A stretch of DNA of 64,000 bases. Source: Planctomycetes bacterium B3_Pla. GTDB taxonomy: Bacteria; Planctomycetota; Phycisphaerae; Sedimentisphaerales; Anaerobacaceae. A program made the position numbers and the translations under genes. The notes beneath the pieces were generated by a model. That model ran no database searches and was not told the origin of the DNA. It saw only the letters and a list, made by a program, of their open reading frames with translations. Of this stretch, positions 9,082 to 18,017 are shown piece after piece. Numbering within the stretch: position 1 is the stretch's first letter; every line of letters starts with the position of its first letter. The stretch spans positions 1 through 64,000 of the forward strand of contig NJBM01000025.1 of assembly GCA_005223045.1 (NCBI GenBank). The letters run 5' to 3'.

Positions 9082-10821
9082 ATGAAAATTCAAAAGACAA
9101 CACACAATAGTAAACAGAATTCATTTCGGATAATAACCATCTTAGTACTCAGCGGACTGCTGGGCGCCGCTTCGGTGAGTCTGGGGGCGGGGGATACCTG
9201 GACGCAGAAAGCGGACATGCCGACGACAAGACTTGCTCTTGCCGCCAGCGTGGTAAACGGGAAGATTTACGCCATTGGGGGGCGAGCGGATGGTGCTTTG
9301 GCGACCGAATATGACCCGGCGACCGATACATGGACAACCAAAACCCGCATGCCAACCTCAAGATTCGGTCTTGTCACGAGCGTGGTGGATGGGAATATCT
9401 ATGCCATTGGGGGTGGAACAGGTCCGGGATCAATTCTTAGGACTGTGGAAGCATACGATCCTCAAACAGACACTTGGACGAAGAAGGCCGACTTGCCCAA
9501 GCGAAATATTTTCTTTTCCACCGGCGTGGTAGATGGGAAAATCTATGCAATCGGCGGTGCGGCGGCGACGCCTTGGTCGACTCATTTTCGGACTGTTTAT
9601 GCGTACGATCCTCTAACAGACACCTGGACTACAAAAGCCGACATGCCCACGGCAAGAGCTTACTTGTCCACCTGCGTGGTGGATGGAAAGATTTACGCCA
9701 TCGGAGGGGCATTGGTTACGAAGACACCGCTCTCGACAGTAGAAGCGTACAACCCGGCAACAGATACCTGGACAACCAAAACCCCCATGCCAACCGCAAG
9801 ATTAGGTCTTGCCACCGCCGTGGTGGATGGGATCATCTATGCCATTGGCGGTGGAACTCACACCCCGTCGCGTCGTTTTTCAGTGGTAGAAGCGTACGAC
9901 CCGGCGACGGATACCTGGACGAAGAAAGCCGATATACCAGCGCCAATAGCTTACTTGTCCACCGGCGTGGTAGATGAGAAAATCTATGCCTTTGGGGGAA
10001 CGACAACGAGCGGGCTACATCCTCCAGGAGTTAGAACCGTGTATGAATATGAACCAATACCTCCTCTTGTCGTTGACTTTAACGGCGACGGAATTGTCGA
10101 TTGTGCAGATATGTGCATGATGGTCGAGCATTGGCATACAGACGAGCCATTCTATGACATCGCTCCGGCGCCTTTCGGAGACGGCATAGTCGATGTCCAG
10201 GACCTCATCATGCTTTCTGAGTATCTCACGAAGGAAGTGGATGACTCCACGCTCGCGGCACATTGGGCACTCGACGAAACAGAAGGCGAGATCGCCTACG
10301 ACAGCGCCGGCCTGAACGATGCCTTTGTCATCGGCGGAGCTTTATGGCAGCCGAGTGGCGGACAAGTTGACGGTGCGCTTGAGTTCGATGGCGTAGATGA
10401 TTCGGTCATCGCCGGCCCTGTCCTGAACCCGGCAAACGCTCCGTTAAGCGTTTTCGCCTGGATCAAGGGTGGTGCTCCGGGACAAGCTGTCATATCCCAA
10501 CAAGGTGGCGCAAATTGGCTCATGTTGGATGCCGAAGGTAAGTTGATGACGGAGCTTACGAGTCCCGGCCGATCTGCCGTTCCTTTGCTGTCTGAGACAG
10601 CCATCACTGACGGCCACTGGCACAGGATTGGTTTTGTCTGGGATGGTTTACTTAGAACGCTCTACGTTGATGGCATTGCAGTTGCCGAAGACACACAGGA
10701 TAGTCTGGAAAGCTCATCTAACGGCCTGTACATCGGCTGCGGCAAGACCATGCAATCGGGAACCTTCTTCTACGGCTTGATCGACGACGTCCGCATCTAC
10801 AGCCGAGCGGTGAAACCATAG
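9082..10821 (+). CDS. Secreted Kelch-repeat protein with dockerin-like and LamG domains (copy 3)
   Basis: 579 aa, the last of the tandem set. It has a signal peptide, six Kelch blades, a dockerin-like region close to copy 2 (DFNGDGIVDCADMCMM) and a LamG domain nearly identical to copy 1 over long stretches, including DNA identity around 10556-10680 against 6896-7020. It is therefore a chimera of the other two in sequence affinity. A strong intrinsic terminator follows 30 bp after the stop, so the three genes are probably one transcription unit. Confidence 0.88.
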   Translation: MKIQKTTHNSKQNSFRIITILVLSGLLGAASVSLGAGDTWTQKADMPTTRLALAASVVNGKIYAIGGRADGALATEYDPATDTWTTKTRMPTSRFGLVTSVVDGNIYAIGGGTGPGSILRTVEAYDPQTDTWTKKADLPKRNIFFSTGVVDGKIYAIGGAAATPWSTHFRTVYAYDPLTDTWTTKADMPTARAYLSTCVVDGKIYAIGGALVTKTPLSTVEAYNPATDTWTTKTPMPTARLGLATAVVDGIIYAIGGGTHTPSRRFSVVEAYDPATDTWTKKADIPAPIAYLSTGVVDEKIYAFGGTTTSGLHPPGVRTVYEYEPIPPLVVDFNGDGIVDCADMCMMVEHWHTDEPFYDIAPAPFGDGIVDVQDLIMLSEYLTKEVDDSTLAAHWALDETEGEIAYDSAGLNDAFVIGGALWQPSGGQVDGALEFDGVDDSVIAGPVLNPANAPLSVFAWIKGGAPGQAVISQQGGANWLMLDAEGKLMTELTSPGRSAVPLLSETAITDGHWHRIGFVWDGLLRTLYVDGIAVAEDTQDSLESSSNGLYIGCGKTMQSGTFFYGLIDDVRIYSRAVKP

Positions 10822-10850
10822 CGGGCACTTTCTGAAGTAGAACACTCAAA

Positions 10851-10888
10851 GGGCTGGCGACTTGAAGCAATGCCAGCCCTTATTTTTG
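10851..10888 (+). terminator. Rho-independent terminator of the Kelch cluster
   Basis: GGGCTGGC (10851-10858) pairs perfectly with GCCAGCCC (10872-10879) across a 13-nt loop and is followed by TTATTTTTG. It lies 30 bp after the third Kelch gene. Confidence 0.85.
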
Positions 10889-11080
10889 CAATTTCACCTG
10901 TTTCTCCTGGAGAATCCTTGCTCGTCAAGAAAATATGACCTTTTTTTCGAAAAATCTGCAAAATTTTGGATTTTCTTATCAACACTTCGGCCGTCACAAA
11001 CGCCACAATTATAGATATGGGAATGTTTTACGTGTATGAACAAGCTTAACCGCCGGTGCGGCCGGTACGGAGGTGGTTTG

Positions 11081-12445
11081 ATGAATCGAAGATTTCTTGC
11101 ATATTTGCCTGTAATCCTGGTTTTTGCCTCAATTGCCGCCGCTGAGTTCCAGGTCAATACGCACACGACCAACGATCAAAAGAACGCTACAATAGCGATG
11201 GAGCCGGACGGGAGCTTCGTAATGGTCTGGAGCAGCTACCTTCAGGACGGCAGCTCGAACGGTATTTTCGGCCAACAATTTGATCCAAATTATAGCCCTG
11301 TAGGCGGGGAATTCCAAGTCAATACGACCTCCTCCGGAAACCAGGCCGAGCCGGCCGCGGCGATGGACGCTGCGGCCGGTTTTGTACTTGTCTGGCACGG
11401 GCCGGGATTGACCGCCGAAGACAAGGAGGATGTTTTCGCCCAGCGGTTCGATCCGAATGGCCTGCCCCTCGGCGATGAATTGCTCGTCAACAGCTATACC
11501 GGCGGCAAACAGCTTTACCCGAGCGTCGCGCTAAATAATGACGGCACTTTCGCAGTTGTCTGGGAGAGTGCGAATTTTCCCGAGGACGGCGATAAAGCAA
11601 TCTTTGGCCAACTGTATGATAGTAACGGCGTAAGACTTGGAGACGAGTTTGTTATCAACGCCGAAGCATCAGTCTGCCGTTATCCGGAAGTGGCAGCCGA
11701 TGCCAATGGCAATTTCGCCGTAGTCTGGCTGGAGGACAAGAGCCGTAATTCGATAATGGCCGGACTGTTTGATCCGAACGGCGCACCCCGAACGGACACT
11801 TTCAAGGTCAATACAGTCAGTTTTAGCTCTGTCACAAGGCCGTCGATTGCCATGGACTCCGCCGGCTACTTCGCAGTGGCATGGGACGGTGACCCGAATC
11901 TTGCCGGTCTCGACGATATTCATGCCCGATTGTTCGATCCGAACGGCGCGCCCTTGAGCGAGCAGTTCTTTGTCAACTCAACTTTTGAAGGCCCGCAGCG
12001 GTATCCAAAGGTTGCCATGAACGACCGGCAGGAATTCGTCATCGTGTGGGAGACCAGAACCGATCCTAACGTCAATGAAAGAGACATATTCGGCCAGCGA
12101 TTCAACAACTTCGGCACACCTCTTGGCGATGAATTTCTTGTCAACACCTACACCGAAGGCGACCAAAGGAATGCCGTTGCAGCCTTGGGCGAGAACGGCC
12201 ATTTCATCACGGCATGGCAGAGCTACGCACAGGACGGCTCACGCAACGGCATCTTCGCCGAGACCGGCCGACTCGTTGGCTCCGCCGACTACAATGGCGA
12301 CGGGTACGTGGATTTCCTCGACTATTCCATCCTGGCCAACCAATGGCGCGAAGAAGGCCCCGCCCTGCCGGCCGACTTGATCTATGACAACAGAATCGAC
12401 GAGCAGGACTTAGCCGAATTCGCCCGCCAATGGCTTAAGCGCTGA
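11081..12445 (+). CDS. Secreted repeat protein with C-terminal dockerin-like domain
   Basis: 454 aa from the ATG at 11081, chosen because GGAGG lies 7 bp upstream and the protein then starts with a clean signal peptide (MNRRFLAYLPVILVFASIAAA); an in-frame ATG at 11036 lacks this. The body has about seven repeats of a unit such as 'GDEFLVNTYTEGDQRNAVAA...FVVVWES...FGQRFDPNG', a beta-propeller-like pattern. The end carries a dockerin pair (DYNGDGYVDFLDYSILANQW and NRIDEQDLAEFARQW). Like the Kelch proteins upstream it is probably an exported surface or matrix protein. No enzyme motif is visible. Confidence 0.85.
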   Translation: MNRRFLAYLPVILVFASIAAAEFQVNTHTTNDQKNATIAMEPDGSFVMVWSSYLQDGSSNGIFGQQFDPNYSPVGGEFQVNTTSSGNQAEPAAAMDAAAGFVLVWHGPGLTAEDKEDVFAQRFDPNGLPLGDELLVNSYTGGKQLYPSVALNNDGTFAVVWESANFPEDGDKAIFGQLYDSNGVRLGDEFVINAEASVCRYPEVAADANGNFAVVWLEDKSRNSIMAGLFDPNGAPRTDTFKVNTVSFSSVTRPSIAMDSAGYFAVAWDGDPNLAGLDDIHARLFDPNGAPLSEQFFVNSTFEGPQRYPKVAMNDRQEFVIVWETRTDPNVNERDIFGQRFNNFGTPLGDEFLVNTYTEGDQRNAVAALGENGHFITAWQSYAQDGSRNGIFAETGRLVGSADYNGDGYVDFLDYSILANQWREEGPALPADLIYDNRIDEQDLAEFARQWLKR

Positions 12446-12489
12446 TTTGAGTAAGCTGCTGCTCGGTCACAGTTCAAATGACTGATGTC

Positions 12490-12536
12490 ATTCCTGCGAA
12501 AGCAGGAATCCAGAATCATCGGAAAAACTGGATTCC
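12490..12536. repeat. Double-hairpin repeat between convergent genes
   Basis: ATTCCTGC-GAAA-GCAGGAAT (12490-12509) is a perfect 8-bp tetraloop hairpin. The overlapping GGAATCCAG (12505-12513) pairs perfectly with CTGGATTCC (12528-12536), so two mutually exclusive hairpins can form. It resembles widespread REP-like 'CCTGCGAAAGCAGG' repeats and sits between the 3' ends of two convergent genes, where it could also serve as a bidirectional terminator. Confidence 0.7.
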
Positions 12537-12567
12537 GCATCACTATAAACAAAAAACAAAGGCAACT

Positions 12568-13554
12568 CTAAAGCTGTTTTTTCATTTCTGCCATGATAAG
12601 CTGTTTTGCGTTGTCTAAGGGGCCTGGGAGGAAGGTGCCTGCGGCCATTTTGTGGCCTCCGCCGCCGAACTTGCCGGCAATCCGGTTGACTTCGATGTCG
12701 CTCCTGCTTCGCAGGGAGCATCTGACTCGGCCATCCTTCAACCCTGTAAACAGAGCCGACGCCTTGACCGTTCCTATTCGGTTGCATTCGTTAATCAAAT
12801 TCTCCGTATCACTGCGTGAGGCGCCGGTCCGCTCGAAATCCTGCTGTGTTACGTGCATGACCGCATACACTCCACCAAGATGCAGTTCCATCGTGCCGAG
12901 CATTGCAGCCATCAGCTTGAAGCGCGAGTGCGAGAAGTTGTGGTACAAATTGTCATAAATCTGCGTCGGTTTGACCCCGGCGTCGATTAGCTCTGCACAG
13001 GCACGATGAACCCTGCTGTCGGTATTGCTGAACTGGAACCAGCCGGTGTCGGTCGCCGTCGCGACGAACAGCGCTTCGGCTATCCTCTCAGTCATCGGCC
13101 AGCCGGCGTATTTTAGCAGATCAAGAACAATCAGGCCCGTCGCCGCGGCGGTTGAATCGGACAACTCAACGTCGCCGAGACCGTCGGCAGTTACGTGGTG
13201 GTCGATTACCAGCACCGGCACATCGGCCTGCTTCAGGTATTCATCGAATTTTGGCAGTTGGTTAGTGCTGTTGGTATCGACGATCACAATCACGTCGAAC
13301 TCACCCAGCCCCCCTGCTATCAACTCTCCGAGTTGAATATCTTCACCCAGAACCGGCGCCTTCTTGGAAAACAAGAACTCATACCACCCCGGTACTGGCG
13401 AGAGCAACAACGGCTTGACATTCTTGCCGAGAGCACCCAGCGCCTCGCACAACGCCACAATGCACCCGCAAGCATCCCCGTCCGGCTTGTCGTGGCATGT
13501 AAGCAAAATACTTTCGGACTTGCTAATCAACTCAACCGCTTTCCGAAAATCCAT
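12568..13554 (-). CDS. nrnA: DHH-family phosphoesterase (NrnA-type nanoRNase / pAp phosphatase)
   Basis: 328 aa, the normal length for NrnA. The DHH domain shows metal-binding motifs HDKPDGDACG (about 20-29), VDTNS (about 92-96) and IDHHVTADG (about 117-125). The C-terminal DHHA1 domain ends with FGGGGHKMAAG, the nucleotide-binding loop. Enzymes of this family degrade 2-5 nt RNAs and dephosphorylate 3'-phosphoadenosine 5'-phosphate. It lies 29 bp downstream of ribF on the same strand and is probably co-transcribed. Confidence 0.9.
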   Translation of the reverse strand: MDFRKAVELISKSESILLTCHDKPDGDACGCIVALCEALGALGKNVKPLLLSPVPGWYEFLFSKKAPVLGEDIQLGELIAGGLGEFDVIVIVDTNSTNQLPKFDEYLKQADVPVLVIDHHVTADGLGDVELSDSTAAATGLIVLDLLKYAGWPMTERIAEALFVATATDTGWFQFSNTDSRVHRACAELIDAGVKPTQIYDNLYHNFSHSRFKLMAAMLGTMELHLGGVYAVMHVTQQDFERTGASRSDTENLINECNRIGTVKASALFTGLKDGRVRCSLRSRSDIEVNRIAGKFGGGGHKMAAGTFLPGPLDNAKQLIMAEMKKQL

Positions 13555-13583
13555 ACCAATTCCTTTGTGGCTTAATATCTGTG

Positions 13584-14567
13584 CTAATCTGTGAAATCTG
13601 TGGCTAATACTTTTTTTGCGTATCGGCAGTCTTTGGCGATTTGCTTTGAGAGCTCTTCGGGGGTCTTGAATTTGTGCTGGCTGCGGATGCGCTGGACAAA
13701 ATCCATGGCCATAAATTTGCCCGGCGCCGCATCCACGTTCTCATCGAGCAGATGCGCCTCTATGAGCAGTGGGAAATCGTCGCCGTACGTTCTGGCCTGG
13801 CCTATACTGTACGCAGCGGGGATGGTCTGGTCGGAGCCCAGAACGTCCTCGACGCAGCCGCCGACTCTCACAAAACCGGCGTAAACACCCTCGGCGGGAA
13901 TCACCTGCTCGGGCTTGTGCATGTTCAGCGTGGGAAAGCCGAGTTTCCTGCCTATTCCCCGGCCTGGTATGATCCGGCCGGCCAGCCGATACGGTCTGCC
14001 CAAACCGGCTGCGGCGTCGGCGACGTGGCCGCTTTCGAGCATGTACCGGATCATCGTACTTGATACCCTGACGGACTGGCCCGTCGAGAGCTTTATCATT
14101 TTCGGCTCGACTACGGAGACGCTGAAGCCGTTTCGTCCTCCAAATTCTCGAAGCGTTTCGACGCTGCCGGCCCGTGCCGCACCGAAATTGAAATCGCTGC
14201 CCTCGACAACGACACTCGGCTGAATATTCTCTATAAGAAAGCGCTTCACAAAATCTTCGGGCGAAAGATTCAGCAATTCCGGCTCGCCGGGCAGAACGAT
14301 CAGGCAATCCACGCCGCACTTAGCCAGCAGGTGTCTTTTCAACTCCAGCGGCGTAAGCACGCCCGGCGCCCTTTCGGGGTATAAGACGGCGACAGGATGC
14401 GGCTCAAAAGTCATCGCCGCCAATTCCGTCCCCTTTTCTTCGGCTACCCGCCTGGTGGCGGCTATGATCTCCCGATGCCCCAGATGGACGCCGTCGAAGT
14501 TCCCAATAGTCAGCACGCAACCTTTTATTGCCGACCCCAGCCTCGATATTGTTTCTATTATCTTCAT
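13584..14567 (-). CDS. ribF: Bifunctional riboflavin kinase / FAD synthetase
   Basis: 327 aa, close to the family's usual 310-330. The N-terminal FAD synthetase domain has the nucleotidyltransferase signature TIGNFDGVHLGHREI (about 21-35). The C-terminal kinase domain has GRIIPGRGIGRKLGFPTLNM, including the PTLN motif for Mg-ATP. It converts riboflavin to FMN and then FAD. The gene precedes nrnA; the rbfA-truB context common elsewhere is absent here. Confidence 0.95.
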   Translation of the reverse strand: MKIIETISRLGSAIKGCVLTIGNFDGVHLGHREIIAATRRVAEEKGTELAAMTFEPHPVAVLYPERAPGVLTPLELKRHLLAKCGVDCLIVLPGEPELLNLSPEDFVKRFLIENIQPSVVVEGSDFNFGAARAGSVETLREFGGRNGFSVSVVEPKMIKLSTGQSVRVSSTMIRYMLESGHVADAAAGLGRPYRLAGRIIPGRGIGRKLGFPTLNMHKPEQVIPAEGVYAGFVRVGGCVEDVLGSDQTIPAAYSIGQARTYGDDFPLLIEAHLLDENVDAAPGKFMAMDFVQRIRSQHKFKTPEELSKQIAKDCRYAKKVLATDFTD

Positions 14568-14705
14568 CTTGCCTTCCCGGCCATCCCGCTTAGTTACTGC
14601 TGCTCAGCGAAACGCATGATTATAGTGCCGCAACGCCAATTCAGCAACAAGAGTCTTGTCTCGGCCGAACATATCCAATATATGAGCGTACTATAAAAAA
14701 GAATT

Positions 14706-14720
14706 TGCAACTTAGTTGCA
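14706..14720. promoter_or_regulatory. Palindromic operator candidate (Fur-family site)
   Basis: TGCAAC-TTA-GTTGCA is a perfect 6-bp inverted repeat with 3-nt spacer, 75 bp before the permease start and in the divergent gap with ribF. A Fur-family regulator is encoded two genes on, and palindromes of this size are typical of Fur/Zur operators. Binding is inferred from position. Confidence 0.4.
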
Positions 14721-14794
14721 TATTTGGTATTCTATATGGAATCGGATCCGCCGGTTCTCAATCAGGCCTGACCCCAGGATTTGCAGGAAGAATT

Positions 14795-15544
14795 ATGGTA
14801 AGAAATAAACTTGCGACGATATTTACAGAATTGAGAAGCCACGCTCCATTCACATTGTTCGGCTCTCTGACCGGCATCGTTTGCATGTTGGCTCTCAGGA
14901 ATCTCAGCCACGAGACCAGCCTAAGGATATTCTATGTGTTTCACCCGGGGCATGTGTTTCTAAGCGCAATAGTGATCGCCTCGCTGTTTCAACTTTACTC
15001 TAAGAAAGGAACACTCCTCTTTGTCCTGATAGTCGGAGTTGTTGGTTCGGTCGGCGTCGGGACCCTGAGCGACTCGTTGATCCCTTACGCCGGCGAGGTG
15101 GTGCTGGGCATGCACATCGATCCGCACTCGCATGGCGCCGCCGAGCAGGAAAACTCTGCCGGTCACACCCACGAGCACGAAGGCGCCGCTGATCATGTAC
15201 ATGAGCACACCGACGCCGCGGAGGAAGAATCTTTTGCCGAGCACGCACACATCGGCTTTATTGAGGGCTGGTACATCGTGCTGCCGGCGGCGATTGCCGG
15301 CGTGCTGATAGCGTTTTTCAAGCCGAAGACAAAATTCCCGCACGCCGGGCACGTTTTGCTCAGCACCTGGGCCTCCTCATTCCACATGCTGATGGCGATG
15401 GCCGGGAATGCCTCGTTGTTGAAAATTGTCGGCAGTTTCGGGTTCTTGTTTTTGGCAGTCTGGATACCCTGTTGTTTCAGCGACATCGTATTTCCGCTGT
15501 TGTTCGTCAAATCGGGAGCCGAAATCCCACACTGCCACCATTGA
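14795..15544 (+). CDS. His-rich multi-pass metal permease (ArsP_2-like)
   Basis: 249 aa from ATG 14795, which follows AGGAAG; a longer frame opens at 14705 but would overlap the operator-like palindrome. About six membrane segments flank a hydrophilic loop rich in His, Glu and Asp (residues about 105-155: many HTHEH, HVHEH, EHAH blocks), and the protein ends in HCHH. The layout resembles the putative 10-TM heavy-metal exporter family, also annotated as putative manganese transporters. The following Fur-family gene supports metal-dependent control. The substrate (Zn, Mn or Fe) cannot be told. Confidence 0.65.
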   Translation: MVRNKLATIFTELRSHAPFTLFGSLTGIVCMLALRNLSHETSLRIFYVFHPGHVFLSAIVIASLFQLYSKKGTLLFVLIVGVVGSVGVGTLSDSLIPYAGEVVLGMHIDPHSHGAAEQENSAGHTHEHEGAADHVHEHTDAAEEESFAEHAHIGFIEGWYIVLPAAIAGVLIAFFKPKTKFPHAGHVLLSTWASSFHMLMAMAGNASLLKIVGSFGFLFLAVWIPCCFSDIVFPLLFVKSGAEIPHCHH

Positions 15545-15595
15545 GGGGAAAACAGGGCCGTGCTATCATGGATGCGGCGGGTAGCCGGAGAAGAA

Positions 15596-16021
15596 ATGGC
15601 AAAGTCGAACTTGGACAACAAAGCCCGCGAAATGTTGAAAGCGGCGAAACTTTACTGCACGCAGGGCAGAGTTACGATACTCAAAGTCCTGATGAAGGCA
15701 GGCAAGCCGCTAAGTCAGGACCGAATCGCTCAACGGTCGGGCCAGAAACACTTCGACAAAGTCACAATCTATCGGACTCTTGAGAGTCTGCTTAAGGTCG
15801 GGCTGGTGCACAAGGTTTTTGTGGACAAGAGGGCATGGCATTTTGAATTGGCCCATAATTGCACGGAAAGCCAGTGCCATCCGCACTTTACATGCACGAG
15901 TTGCGGCGACACACACTGCCTGACGGAAATATCGTTGCCAATGGCGAGAAGTCCACACGAGGGATTTGTCATCCACCGCCAGCAAGTCCGCCTGGAGGGT
16001 CTCTGCCCGGACTGTGTGTAG
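15596..16021 (+). CDS. Fur-family metal-responsive transcriptional regulator
   Basis: 141 aa from the ATG at 15596, which has GGAGAAGAA in front; in-frame starts upstream are poor. The N-terminal winged helix includes AQRSGQKHFDKVTIYRTLESL, the usual Fur recognition helix. The C-terminal domain has the structural Zn pairs CTSCGD and CPDC and further His/Cys residues (HNCTESQCHPHF). It could be Zur, PerR or Fur; Zur is slightly favoured by the His-rich transporter upstream, which it follows by 51 bp. Confidence 0.88.
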   Translation: MAKSNLDNKAREMLKAAKLYCTQGRVTILKVLMKAGKPLSQDRIAQRSGQKHFDKVTIYRTLESLLKVGLVHKVFVDKRAWHFELAHNCTESQCHPHFTCTSCGDTHCLTEISLPMARSPHEGFVIHRQQVRLEGLCPDCV

Positions 16022-16092
16022 AGAGCTGCAAACCAACCATCCGGAGCAAGAGTTAATGGAAAAAGGCTGCAAACGCCGATACTAACTTCGAC

Positions 16093-17019
16093 GTGCGTAA
16101 CAGACTTATACTAATACTACTGCTAACCCTGGTGGCTATCGCAGTTTCAAGCTGCCACCAGCCCGCTGACGGCCCTGTAATTGAAGATCGCGTGCCTGTG
16201 AGCGAGCAGACTGTCAGCGTTCAAGAACTCGGCAGACGCCTGGGTCTGCGCGCCAGCGAATCGAAGTCCACACACATAACGCTGAAGAACTCGGCTAACA
16301 CCGTAATGATATTTACCGTCAGCGGAGGGCAGGTTTACGTCAACACAAAGCCGATCACCACGGTGGGAACAGTCGAGAGAGCCGGCGGGCAGGTGTACGT
16401 CTCGCAGTCGCTCGTACCAAGAATACGCTCGGCGATGCAATCCCCCGCCGCCGCTGCTCCGCCGAGCACCCGTCCCCGCAGATCGTCCGGGACCATCGTC
16501 ATCGACGCAGGCCACGGCGGCAAGGACCCAGGCGCCAGGAGCGTTCTCGGCTATTACGAGAAAGGCGTCAACCTGACCGTCGCCTCAAAAGTCGCCCGCC
16601 TGCTCAGCCAAAAGGGGCTGAGAGTGAAAATGACGCGAACCAGCGACAGGTTCATAGAACTGGAAGAACGTGCCGCGATTGCCAACAGACTCCGGGCCGA
16701 CCTGTTCGTGAGCATCCATTCCGACTCTTTCCCGAAAAGCTCCAGGCGAGGTTACACAATCTACATCGCACGCTCAGCGTCGCAGTTATCCCGCCAGGCG
16801 GCAAGAGCCATCGAGCGTTCAATGTCTCGCACCGGCCTGAACAGTCACGGCACACAAACAGCCGGTTACCAAGTCCTGACCGGCACTCGCGGCCCCGCCG
16901 TCCTGGTCGAGTTAGGCTACCTCACAAACCGCCACGAAGCCGCCCTACTAAGAGACCCCGCCTTCCAAAACCGCCTCGCCAAGGCAGTAGCCAACGGCAT
17001 AAGCGATTATTTCAACTGA
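16093..17019 (+). CDS. N-acetylmuramoyl-L-alanine amidase, lipoprotein
   Basis: 308 aa with a GTG start and weak RBS. A lipoprotein signal ends at AVSSC. Residues about 35-105 look like a copper-amine-oxidase-N-like or SH3-like region. The amidase_3 catalytic domain spans about 135-307: VIDAGHGGKDPGA (Zn His), E of YYEKGVNL, SIHSD (Zn His) and VELGYLTN (catalytic Glu). It cleaves the amide between MurNAc and the stem peptide during cell separation or remodelling, which shows that peptidoglycan is made in this planctomycete-like cell. Confidence 0.9.
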   Translation: MRNRLILILLLTLVAIAVSSCHQPADGPVIEDRVPVSEQTVSVQELGRRLGLRASESKSTHITLKNSANTVMIFTVSGGQVYVNTKPITTVGTVERAGGQVYVSQSLVPRIRSAMQSPAAAAPPSTRPRRSSGTIVIDAGHGGKDPGARSVLGYYEKGVNLTVASKVARLLSQKGLRVKMTRTSDRFIELEERAAIANRLRADLFVSIHSDSFPKSSRRGYTIYIARSASQLSRQAARAIERSMSRTGLNSHGTQTAGYQVLTGTRGPAVLVELGYLTNRHEAALLRDPAFQNRLAKAVANGISDYFN

Positions 17020-17203
17020 CCGCCCTTCGAGCGGACACTTGCCCTCAGAATAGAATCCACTAAGACCCAACACAAAGGACATCACGCAGAACTCATGTGT
17101 TTACCCACCATGAGCTGTGGTATTGCTACGTGCCTGAATCGGGCAATTGGCACGGCGGGACTCACACCCGCTGGATGGCGCCTTGTCGGCCGCTCCGCTG
17201 TCC

Positions 17204-17542
17204 CTAGTTTTTTCTAATCTTATATCCCAGGCCCTTTAATTCTTCTAAAAGCTTATCTGCTTTAACACGCCAGGCTGTAAACATGAGACGTTTTGGATAA
17301 CCTTCGATGGTATGATAAATCCTTATAGAGCCGAAGATCAAGCCTGTAAGAAACCATATATATACTCCTGCTTTTTCGATTCGTTCGACGTTTTCGGCTT
17401 CAAGTTCATACATACGCCTTAGAGGACCTTTTAGAATGAGACGATCCGGCGTCGCGATAAGTTCTGTTGATCGGTGTTTTGTAGAGAGAATTCCCATACA
17501 CATATCACCCTTGAACCTCTTTTCTTCATTCAACTCGGTCAT
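17204..17542 (-). CDS. Small hypothetical protein, PH-domain-like with hydrophobic segment
   Basis: 112 aa. The pattern 'STELIATPDRLILKGPLRRMYELEAENVERIEKAG' followed by 'VYIWFLTGLIFGSIRIYH' and 'YPKRLMFTAWRVKADKLLEELKGLGYKI' resembles short bacterial PH-like proteins. It sits at the edge of an AT-rich region. The 184-bp gap between it and the amidase has no supported gene. Function unknown. Confidence 0.5.
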   Translation of the reverse strand: MTELNEEKRFKGDMCMGILSTKHRSTELIATPDRLILKGPLRRMYELEAENVERIEKAGVYIWFLTGLIFGSIRIYHTIEGYPKRLMFTAWRVKADKLLEELKGLGYKIRKN

Positions 17543-17684
17543 GGTATATTCTACTGTTCTTACAATGCTTATACAGTCTGTATAAGAAGTTACCTGTACT
17601 CAATTTTAAAGAATAGTCCAACCGCAGACGCCGTCCCGAACACCGCTGAGGGATCTATTATTTTTCCAAATTCTGATTTCTTTC

Positions 17685-17735
17685 TCCTGTATTCTGTATT
17701 CTATCTTTTCCCTGGTGTCTAACTCCTATATTTCT
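17685..17735. repeat. 3'-flanking repeat, copy 1
   Basis: CCTGTATTCTGTATTCTATC and then GGTGTCTAACTCCTATATTT lie just beyond the stop of the 80-aa gene. Related words follow the stops of the next two minus-strand genes (near 18329 and 19299), with consensus GGTGYCTGACCCCTTTATTT. This is the most diverged copy. Confidence 0.45.
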
Positions 17736-17978
17736 TTATTTTTTCTTTCTTCGTATCCAAATAATTCTGAACCCAATGCTGGTCAGAGTAAAGACTAATG
17801 TTATTACCAGACCGATAGAGCCAAAAGCAGGTAATATTACGTCATCCATGTACCCCTTGTGAGGTGCTGCCATGAGCCAAAAAGAGCAGAGGAATACGAT
17901 AAAGGCAAAGACAGCACACGTTATAGATAGAACAGAGTAAACATGGTCCCTTAGCCAAGACTTCCCTTTTGTCTTCAT
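17736..17978 (-). CDS. Small two-helix membrane protein, unknown
   Basis: 80 aa with two hydrophobic helices (about 14-36 and 47-72) separated by a short charged loop, a basic N terminus (MKTKGKSWLRD) and a basic C terminus (RIIWIRRKKK). No family recognised. It is AT-rich like its neighbours. Confidence 0.45.
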   Translation of the reverse strand: MKTKGKSWLRDHVYSVLSITCAVFAFIVFLCSFWLMAAPHKGYMDDVILPAFGSIGLVITLVFTLTSIGFRIIWIRRKKK

Positions 17979-18017
17979 CTGACATTTCCCATATTAAACG
18001 CTTCAATTTTTATTAGG

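Noticed and set aside
17100-17215. Fragment of a group II intron RNA (minus strand AGCGGGTGTGAGTCCCGC)
   Set aside because: The short GTGTGAGTCC word recalls intron domain I, but there is no domain V, no reverse transcriptase and no clear boundary. It may be chance.
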